The position numbers were made by a program, and so were the translations under genes. A stretch of 64,000 nucleotides of DNA from Anisodus tanguticus (lineage: Eukaryota; Streptophyta; Magnoliopsida; Solanales; Solanaceae), in NCBI GenBank assembly GCA_034509755.1, contig CM067555.1, forward strand, positions 19,232,142-19,296,141, in the 5' to 3' direction. Below are positions 19,852 through 29,425 of this stretch, piece after piece (the stretch's first letter is position 1; the number at the start of each line of letters is the position of its first letter). The notes under the pieces are model-generated. The model made no database searches. It was given only the letters and a program-made list of their open reading frames with translations, and had not been told where the DNA came from.

Positions 19852-22670
19852 TAGTGACTAGAAAATTATAAAGAATTTGAAACATATCACTCAAATGCGA
19901 TATAAAGAATAACCATTAATCCATCTTTAGAGCGGGTAGTAGAAAAATACTAGTAAAAAGAATCTTCTTAGTTGATATGAGCTTTAGGGGTCAAATCGAG
20001 CTGTCATAAGCCTGTTGATTTTTTTTGGACTTTAGGTTGAGACATTGGAGCTCTAGCTCAACCTTGAGGTGAAGTTTGGAGTTTTGAGTTTGCCGCAAAA
20101 AATGATAAACAAGAAGGCAACATCATCATCATCGTCATATAAACACAATCAGTATGAAATTTGGATATAAATTACTTTTGTTCAAACAAGCTAGCTTCAT
20201 ACACACAACTAAATAAATATATTAAATACAATTGATAGAGGTGAAAAATTGAGTCTTCATTTACCCATCAAAATGTCAAAGCTTCCATCCATTAGTTTCA
20301 TAGTTGTGTTCATCTTACATTAGCTAGATCTTGATGATAGTCATGAGAAGATCAACAGTGAGGCTTCAGGTCTAGAAAAGATGGTAGATTTGTTACAAGG
20401 CGAAAAAATGGAGTAATTGAACAAAACTTACCAATGAGACTGGAGAAAGTTAGAGTGGTGAGGCCAAAGATGACAGTCGAGGGAGAGTGTTCGTCATACA
20501 CATGTCATTCCTACCTAGACTCCAGTTCGTTTTGTTATTTAATTTATCGTTTAGGCCTTTATGAACTATTTCTGACCGTGAATAATTTTGATTCTAGGAA
20601 ATGCATCTTTGCTCTTAAGGGAGAGATTAGCATACTTTCATACTGTCCAGATTCAAAATCTTATTCCGGTGACAAGATATTGGAGTAGTACTTCTCCTTA
20701 TGTTTCTTTTTTTTGTTGAGAGGTTGGTGTTCGGAGAGAAGGTTCAGCTGCATAGGAGTCAATTTGCCTCTATTTGTTTTCGTTTTTTTCTTTTAATGTG
20801 AAAGATTTTGTTGGACATACGTAGTTGAGGAGACATATACATTTGCTATCTGGATCCTTGTGCACTCAAAAGTGCTTTTCGCCATTTGTAAAATGCTATT
20901 CTTTTGTAAGAAGGATTTTTCTATCTGAAAGGTGGTTTAAAATGAACACTGAAAAGCCTCATTCTCTATCATCTGTAATGATGTCAGTTCACATCCTATG
21001 ATCAATGGTTTCTTCTGCATTAAGGAGCTCGAGCATTGTGGTCTCGTTTGTCCATAAACTACCTGACATAGGTTTTCCTAGTTCGAAATTGAGAGATGTA
21101 TCTTGAATTTTGAGTTGTCAATGATATACATGTGATTCCCCTGAGAATCAAAATATAGATCGATCAATGTCCAAATTCACTTCAATTAAATTGTTACATG
21201 AAATACAATAACAGTTGAGTGAAATCCAAGCTTTAGAATATTTCTAACAGTGTCCAAAATATCCTCCTCTTTGCATGAAGTAACAAACTTAATCCATAGA
21301 ATAATGGGGAATTCACTCTTTTGTACTGGAACTGTGATTACTACATATGCAGCAAAAACTATAGATGATGGGTAAAATAATTAAAACATAAAGTCTTTGC
21401 CTTTCCATAGAGTAAGTCTATAATATCCATGCAAGCTTCAAGGCTTAATTGCTCTCCAACTCCCGCAATCTCAAATTTCAATACCTGCATTAACACTAGC
21501 TCAGCTTCCAGAAAATCCTTTGCTCTTTAACGGTGTTGTCAGCCAAAGATTTGACACGAACGGGAGGGGAATTGTGTATTTTGTTTCAGATCCATATTGC
21601 AGCAAGTGCAAATAGCACTAAATTGCTTTCTCTGAGAGGCTGTAAGAACCAGCTTTTCGCATCCTTCTCAAGTGACAGTCCTGAGTATTCGACGATAGGA
21701 GAAACTTGAAGGACTGAATGAGGAATTCTACCACTCAAGTTTGCAAACCTTCTTTTTCATTCGACTGTCCAGGTGACAGTGGATGAGTGGAATCCAATGC
21801 ACAAAGTCGGTAAGGAAATTAGTACGATTATAAACTAAACACGGGAGCTTGAACCGATATCCAAGATCCCACGAAATACACAAGATGAACCGATAAGAGA
21901 CTGTTAGACTAATAAGTGAATCGGAAATCCAATTCAAACAAGGAACTCATCAGGTGACAATTAGTCTAATTTCATTTCATAAACTTGTAGTTGAACCCAG
22001 AAACAACTGTATTAATGATCTCTAGTTTACTTGTAGCTTAACACATCAAGTCTAAGCATAATTAAACAACAAATAGTTATAGTTGTTGGGTTGAAGATCT
22101 GGAGCCCTTAATGAGATGCCTTGTGACATCACCTTCAAATGTCAAATAATTACAACTCAAAATTAACAGAAACTACTTATGTCTAGCAAGTCTATCATAA
22201 ATATGTAATGTAGATATATCATCAATACTTATAGTGAATTACTATCTTCGAGCATAACACAATTGAGAGATTGAAATGTAGGACTTACTTTTTGGATTAT
22301 CATTCAACTTTCACTTTATTGTATGAGTATCCAAGTCATAAAACTATTTTTTAATAATGTAAAAGCCACTCAATTTTATCTAAGTAATGCAGTACATGCA
22401 CCATGAAGTTCTAACTGCTGTCATAATCGATGGGCATAGATGCTCAGTCAAATGGATTTAGTAGTTAAATGATGAATTGGGTTAAAGATCACAATTGTAC
22501 CTACTATTAACTGCAGCGTGAAGAGAACAGCAAAATACGCTTCACAAGAGCATACTTATGAAGCAGTCATTCAATTGGATAAGCAGCTTAGAATTGATAA
22601 TTCCGAAGAGTAATTCCCCCAACAAAATATGAGATTAATGAACCAAATCCAAAGGGTTTTGAGTTGCCTT
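19852..22670. other. gene-poor AT-rich region
   Basis: I found no spliced gene or mobile-element signature. Open frames of 69-84 codons (for example 20434-20688) have no recognisable motif and no splice context. Confidence 0.45.
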
Positions 22671-22674
22671 TACA

Positions 22675-22697
22675 TACACACACACACACACACACAG
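22675..22697. repeat. (CA)n microsatellite
   Basis: About eleven CA units. Confidence 0.9.
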
Positions 22698-24200
22698 AGC
22701 CATAACTGAATTGAAGAATTAGCTCACCATGAAACCAGACTAAAGGACAGAAGCTCGTAATGAAGCCAATAAAACATGCATGAAGTTCAGAGTCATGCAG
22801 AAAACAAAATAAAGTCGCTAGCTTCAATCATCCTTTCTAATGAAGTTAGCTGATGCATTCATTTGATTTAGCTAAACGATTGCAGTCGTGTATGTCTGTA
22901 TCATGGCCTTCGAGGACAACAAAAGTAGAACTGGTATGAATGAGTACACTAAGCATCCTTGATCTCCATTCTTATTTAAGATTCCACACTAGAAAGACAA
23001 AGCTATGCACAAAGATCACATAATATATTCCAATTACATCAAGTCCTTAATTAGAACTGAACTAATTAACTCAACATGGTAACGCACAAACTCACTACTT
23101 ACAACTTGTAGTTCTGTCTACGCAAAGTACAGAGCTTCCAGGAGTCCACAAGTGCATCTCAACACCCAAAAAGAACCAGAAAGTCTGCTTTAACTACTTA
23201 TTTATTCGACATCTATTACTCTTGATCTAATACTCTAGTTCTCAACAAAAACAAAACCATGCACTAGTTCTCAACACCTTTTCAACTGTCATCACAAGTC
23301 ATATAAGCACATTGTGAGAGAACAAGAGCGAAAGATTCAGACAATCAGGCTTATATGGCATTTTATAATTATAGTAGCATATCATGGCCTTAAAACACAC
23401 TTTCTTTTTCAGTTACGAGCGCAGGTTTGACTATTGAAACCCGACTTTTCACCATTGTCCATAATTTACCAGGTGAATCAGACTATTGTCAAATTCCCCT
23501 CATTCACCAAAAGTACAAGATTGATTCCTGGTAAGGGCACATCTGATTTGGTTCGTGAATAAGGAAAGAAATCTTGACAGAACTTGTAAAACCAAACAAG
23601 TCCAAGGCAATAACATATGAAAAATATATTTATTTTCTACATTTTTCATATTTCTAAGCTAAGATTACACAAAAGAATTCGCAAATACAAGTGCTAATGC
23701 TATAACCGGTCCATAAATTATTAAAGCTTCCAATGAAGCAAAAATATAATACAAAAAATGTATGAAGTTTAATAGGAAGAAGCTGTGAACAAACAAGCAG
23801 TAAATGTAAGACTAATGGTTTTTCATAAGACATGTTCAGCGAAGTTGATCTCAAGTGCAGACGCTAAATCTTTCCACGATGCTATCACGTCATTGATAAC
23901 ATGCGAGTAATCTTGACAATCTATTAAGCTTAATGTGTTTATCGTAATGTATAAGAGAAAGCAATAGTATGAGTTATGCACTTGTATATTCCAAAATCAC
24001 CAACTTTTTGGATTATTATACCGTTTTCCCTTCCTTTCTTATACAGAAGATAGCATGTTGAGTCCTCGAACTCAGCGTTAAAGGAGCATACCAGCCCAAA
24101 AATAGCATCACTAAGACTGTACATAAGCAAAAGGAAAAAAAGGGAAACTCAAGGACAAGGTCCAACCATGAAGGCTAAAATCTGTTGTTGCATTAACCAG
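22698..24200. other. AT-rich region without recognised genes
   Basis: No motif-bearing frame or repeat boundary was seen. Confidence 0.4.
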
Positions 24201-24204
24201 CACG

Positions 24205-24362
24205 CGAACTCAACAACATACCCGGTATAATCCAAAAGTGGGGTCTGGGGAGGGTAGAGTGTTCGCAGACCTTAATCCTACCTTGGGAGTTAAAGAGGTT
24301 GTTTCCGATAGACCCTCGGTTCAGGATAAAGCAAAAATAAAGCAGGTCAAAGCAGCACGCGA
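24205..24362 (+). mobile_element. Solanaceae SINE-like repeat, copy A
   Basis: This is the dispersed repeat carrying 'gtggggtctggggagggtag', 'gcagacctta', 'gaggttgtttccgatagacc' and 'ctcggttcag'. I recognise it as a common Solanaceae short retroposon-like repeat. Copies B (28246-28330) and C (31045-31388) share the same core. Confidence 0.6.
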
Positions 24363-24386
24363 ACTCAAGAATATATAAATGTAATA

Positions 24387-24584
24387 CTAAAAGCCAAATA
24401 ACGTCAATAGCAGAAATGTGCTGACATCTTTTTTCTTAATGAGCTCCTCACAACGTTCCCCCATCTGCGCCACATGATATGCAGCCTTGTCAACAAGACC
24501 CTTAATAATAGGTGGAGGAACTGGAAGTGTTGGTCCCACATTCCCATCCATCTCCATCTCCATCGCCATAGCCATCGCCATCTG
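24387..24584 (-). CDS. possible exon with SURP-like helix motif
   Basis: A minus-strand frame begins after an acceptor-like 'ttgcacaaacag|ATGG' with MAMAMAMEMEMDGNVGPTLP and continues through VPPPIIKGLVDKAAYHVAQM to ERCEELIKKK. The pattern I-I-K-x-L-V-D-K-A-A-x-x-V-A-x-x-G-x-x-x-E-E-L-I resembles a SURP module of pre-mRNA splicing factors. No other exon was found, and the frame runs on past the motif to a stop at 24387. The gene may be a small protein, a fragment or chance. The Met-Ala/Met-Glu start comes from a degenerate trinucleotide tract. Confidence 0.3.
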   Translation of the reverse strand, partial: QMAMAMAMEMEMDGNVGPTLPVPPPIIKGLVDKAAYHVAQMGERCEELIKKKDVSTFLLLTLFGF

Positions 24585-24623
24585 TTTGTGCAACAAAAAC
24601 AAAACCATCAGTGAAGCACCCAC

Positions 24624-26915
24624 AACTTATAAATTCTAGATCTGCCACTGCTTACATTCCGAATTTGCGGATATTCTTCTTCTCATTGAGAAATCATAGT
24701 ATTCTAAGAAAAAAATTCAGGATTCACGTTTAGAAGTTAGGGCCTTATTTGAACAAAGTATATATATACTTTTGACCATAATTGCTTTTTGTAGTATGTT
24801 ATTTAACAATGTAGCGGTACTGAATAAGTGAAGAAGTCAGTGTTCTTTCTATTCTTCTAGGACTTAGATGTGAGCTAAAACAAGTCGATGAATTGGTATG
24901 ACATAAAGAACCACTTTTACTGATATCAAGTCTCAAATAAATTTTGGCATCATGGTCAACAACTTCAATATCAAAAAACGAGCGAGAAATACTTAGTACT
25001 CCTACTCTCCAAGAGACTGTTATTATACATGTAACATACTTGATAGTTTCTGCATTATGTAGTTAAATACATAAATTATATTTTATTTACTATAATTGAC
25101 AGACATATTGAAAAGAACACTGGCAGGAGACTTGATCAAAATACTGATATGCTCCAATGTGATTTTACCATATCTGAAGTGAAATAAATTAATTCTACTA
25201 TAAAGTGGTTTCTCGCAGCTCGACATTGCATCATAGGTATTTCAAGCATTCTTAAAGAATGATCGGGGTAGCTCCGACCATTGGACAACCTGTTTACGGT
25301 TGCAGAGCCCAGAAACTAACCTGTACTAGGCAGGGATCAAAGGATGGAATGGAAAGACCACAAAAGTTTACCTGGGACCTAAGTGAATATACCAAATTAT
25401 AATTATTAGTCAAACAAACTTATAATTATATGGAAAGAATGGCCTGCAAACGAACATAATACACATTCTGTTACAACTATGCCAATAAGAAAAAAGGAAT
25501 TTGCTAAAGCCTAAGTGGATCTCTAATGATTCCATGTGAAGCTTATAAGAAATGTCTCCTCTCTTTCATATTTGTTGATGAAATTTAGTGCTACTGATTT
25601 TTTAATATTTTTTTTGGAGTTCCTTATTTTCAGTATGCTGAAGGAATATTTTGATGTGAAAATATTTATGTTTCTTATTGTGTTTTTTTACTTTATTTAT
25701 ACAACAACATGTAGACATTGTATTAAAGAGTTTCCTTCTCAATATGCTTTTTTGCAAAGCATGTAAATTGGCACGGGCAATCTGTTACAACTTTGAATGT
25801 ACTTTGGCGTTTCAATATGCTTTTTGTGAACCTTGAATACCATTTGGAATTTTAATATGATAATTTGTGAAGTAAATATAGTTGTCCCACTTATGACCTT
25901 ATATTGCTCAAAATTTTTGAACCTTGTATATGTACAGATTCGTTTTTGTGGATATCGTGGGCATCTTAAGGTAGGATACCTATAAGATTTTGTGCCCCCT
26001 TTGTTAGCCTAATAAATGTCTATATTCTTCACTTTTTACTTTAATAGTAGACATGGTTAATAACAAGGACGGACATAAACAGTGTAATTATGTCTCTGAA
26101 AATGTGATCCTTTTCTTATCCATGTTACAAAGAGAAGTCCTTTCCTTATCTATTTACATTGTAACATTCAACTATTTTTTGCCAGGTCCATTAGTGAAAA
26201 GCATTTTCATCATACAAACTTATTAGATGTATTTACAATTTCACTTAAAGCTTAACTCGACGTATAGTACTTGTTTGATGAACTATCAAACTTCCGGAAG
26301 TCCCATTTTGTTGCTGAAGATGAAATATTGATGAACCCCTTTGTATATTGGTTAGAAACAAATGAATAATTACAGGTATATAAGTTTTCTTATGTTACTA
26401 TTAATATGTTGCTGATGGTATACACTTACTTTCTGCCAGTGACCTCTTCTTGATTGGGGCTTCCAATAGTGAAAATAAGTATCAATACTTTAAATACATT
26501 TTAGAGAGGATATAAGGAACGTTTTGATAGCTCTTCTTTCGCTAAGGTCCGGAGAAGATGTCGATGCTGCGGACAAGAAAGAATGCAGACTGCTTGAACA
26601 AGTTTAAGATGAGCCCAAAATTAGTATGTTGATACTAATGTTGTTCAGTAGCTCTTTAGTTTTCAAGTTAAGCTTAGATTTTGGATTGGAGATTTACAGG
26701 GTGATGTGATCTCTTAAGTCAGGTACTTAGGAAATTCTTTGGTGGTTATATCTACAAAGATGATTCATACTGATTTTATAGTGCATATGTCCATCATTAT
26801 TGTTATAAAAATATGGTTTTAATTAAGTTTTAGCTTCTACATTCCTATATTCTACAACCAAAACTAAACTATACGAACAAACAATAATGTCGAGCACGGG
26901 CACTGAACCATCTAG
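24624..26915. other. AT-rich region without recognised genes
   Basis: No coding support. A 76-codon hydrophobic frame at 25536-25766 is AT-driven. A short tail 'gagcacgggcac...tctagta' near 26892 recalls a Helitron 3' end but has no partner end. Confidence 0.4.
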
Positions 26916-26919
26916 TATG

Positions 26920-26944
26920 TATATATATATATATATATATATAT
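26920..26944. repeat. (TA)n microsatellite
   Basis: About twelve TA units immediately before the tandem duplication at 26945. Confidence 0.9.
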
Positions 26945-27405
26945 GAAGCGAATTAACCACCTTTTTTATGTGTGCCAAAAATAACCCTAACTTATTGAAT
27001 TTGGTTAAAAAATAACCTCCTTCATCCTATTATTATCAAAAATGTTCTCCACGTTATATTTTGGCCTCCCACCTTCCACTTATTGAACCTAAAATGCGCT
27101 CAACGTCATGTTTTGGCTTCGGTGCTAAAGAAGAAAAAACGAGGAGCTTTTGGTCTCTCTATATTTATAAGGAGTAAAATTAACCGACATTTTTTTTCTT
27201 TGCTAAAATAATCCTAACTTATTGAATTTGATTAAAAAATACCCTCTTTTAGTTATAAAAAATGTCCTCAACATTATATTTTGGTACACTTCCTTTCACT
27301 TATTGGACCTAATTAAATGCCCTTAACGTTATGTTTTGGCTTTGATTTCGTTGAAAAAGAAGAAACGAGGAGCTTCTGGTCTCTCTATACATATATAAGG
27401 AGCTT
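26945..27405. repeat. tandem duplication, two diverged units of about 230 bp
   Basis: Unit 1 (about 26945-27173) and unit 2 (about 27174-27405) share, in order, 'aattaacc', 'taaccctaacttattgaatt' or its close variant, 'tgtcctcaac' or a variant, 'ttatattttgg', 'atgttttggct', 'aaacgaggagctt' and 'ggtctctctata', then 'taaggag'. They are diverged head-to-tail copies; function unknown. Confidence 0.75.
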
Positions 27406-28245
27406 CATGTTCGATTAATTTTTTCCTCTTTTTCTTTTTTTGTGTGGGGCTTATATTGTTTTTACATCACAATTACCAAAGTGAAAAGCGGGAAGTAGAT
27501 TTTTCAGAGCAAGTGACGATGAATTAAAGCAGAAATCTACATGAGGCACACTCCATTTTCATGCTATGGTATATAGAGCGGGAAAGGGACTATGATAGCC
27601 AGATATTACAGTACGTACGTTTTCGTTGTTTCAAAACTTTTTTAATTCTTAATTTAATAAATTATGTATAATAACATTTGATAGTTAAATAGATTTCTTT
27701 GTTCGTTATATTATTGGATGTTTGGTTGTTGATAATAATGAATTTCTTTTTTTAATGTGTTTCTTTTCATGATACAAATATATTTACCAAGTTTCATTTG
27801 TTCCTAAAATTATATTATCAAACTTTAATTATTTTAATAACTTTTACAATAGGAGAAATCTACATGAATAAACTATGAGTTTACCAAGGTATCTTTCAGG
27901 ATTGCGAATTTGGCAAATACACTAATGTACCTATAATCTAAATGAGAAAGAAAGTGAATAGTTTCATCCGAAAAATACCATAACAAATGTTATTAGTCGA
28001 GAGCTAAGCCAGATTGGAATGATCATATGAAGTATATACTCTTTTCATTTATTCCCTCTATAAGAAAATCGAAATATAAGATGTCTTTTTCATATTTCCA
28101 ATTGGGAACTTTTATTAGAAATAATGTTAAAGATCATATAATTTGAAGCATTAAAATATCTTTTGTGGCTACACATGATACTTTATAAGTGTCTGCTTCC
28201 TCATCGTTTGATCCATAATTTTATGGTACCATAGTAACTTAATTA
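27406..28245. other. AT-rich intergenic DNA
   Basis: No gene or named repeat recognised. Confidence 0.4.
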
Positions 28246-28330
28246 TCAATGTCGTCAACATATCCAGTATAATCCACAAGTGGGTCTGGAGATGGTAGAA
28301 TGTACGCAGATCTTACTCCTATTTTGTGCT
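28246..28330 (+). mobile_element. Solanaceae SINE-like repeat, copy B (fragment)
   Basis: It carries 'catatccagtataatccac', 'gtgggtctggagatggtaga' and 'acgcagatctta', the left half of the repeat at 24205. The right half is missing. Confidence 0.5.
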
Positions 28331-29425
28331 TAAAACTTTACACTTACTATATCGACTATATTTACAAAATTATTTATTTCTACTGAAGTGTGACCTGATA
28401 CAAAATTGTGTATCGACCTTATACATAATCCAGATGACTCGTCTTAATTTGATTATTTTAATTCCATCATTATATCTTCAGTGGGCTTAAATTGTTTAAG
28501 GAGAATTTAATCATTTCAATGACAAGGACAATCCAGAGACTTCTACAACAGACTGTTTTAAACATTCAGAAGAAAAAAAGAACACCAAAGCACAACCTAG
28601 AGAAACCTTTGCCCACAAATGGATATATCAGGTGTGGTATCTATGGCATTATCCCCTTGCAGAGACGTGAGAAGCCACTGTTAATATCATCTCAATACAA
28701 ATATAATTCTCCTCATACTGATCCATGAAATCCCCTTGAAACCCAGTAGGCCCTTATTCAACAAAATTGTCAACAGGTGGTCAAATCGCAAATGTTGATA
28801 TATATACTTATCAGTGCAGTAGCCTTAATAAGGGTGCCAAAATTAGCTCATTTTGACACGCTTAAATTCAGCCAAAACCATCCATTTGCCACTCCTAGGT
28901 CACTATATAAGAGGACAAAACTTAAGCCAGTCTAGGATGAGCATACTCCAGTGCATCCTAAAGTCATTGAGAGTATAATTGAAACAACAAAAGGCAGAAC
29001 AAGAAACACAAGTCATCGCTGAGAGAGTATAATTGAAACAACAAAAGACAGAACAAGAAATACTACACATTGCCATTCTAGCTAAAGCCTAAAAAAATAA
29101 GCATGCTAAGTTAAATTCCTCTTGTATTACAATAACTTTTTGAAGTTAGTCAGGAGAAGCCTAGGAAAGACAATAAAAGGGATAGATGGAACGGAATCAT
29201 GACAAGGCACTATTACATGAAAAATGAGGTTTATACAACAATTCCATGACATCAGAATACCATTATACAAAAATAACAATGTCTATTGTGATTCCAAAGC
29301 TACCAAACAACAACAGTGAATTGTAATTCATCCCGGTAAACCTACTATCATTCCAGTAAAACTCTCAGTGTTAGAATGAGAACTGTATAAAATGGCGGGA
29401 AGAGAGCAGCCACCATATTTCAAAA
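28331..29425. other. DNA downstream of the seven-TM gene
   Basis: No gene is supported. A 57-bp direct duplication lies at about 28970-29085, marked by 'gagagtataattgaaacaac' occurring twice. The right end probably holds the 3' UTR of the minus-strand gene ending at 29426. Confidence 0.45.

Noticed and set aside
26885..26925. Helitron-like 3' tail (gagcacgggcac ... tctagta)
   Set aside because: No stable hairpin of the usual form, no matching 5' TC end at a sensible distance, and no Rep/helicase sequence.
27158..27175. TCTCTATA as a Helitron 5' end
   Set aside because: It is part of the tandem unit and recurs in the second copy; the order relative to 26892 is wrong.
28492..28728. A 78-codon frame with Lys/Arg-rich sequence
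   Set aside because: No motif, no splice context and no neighbour linking it to a gene.
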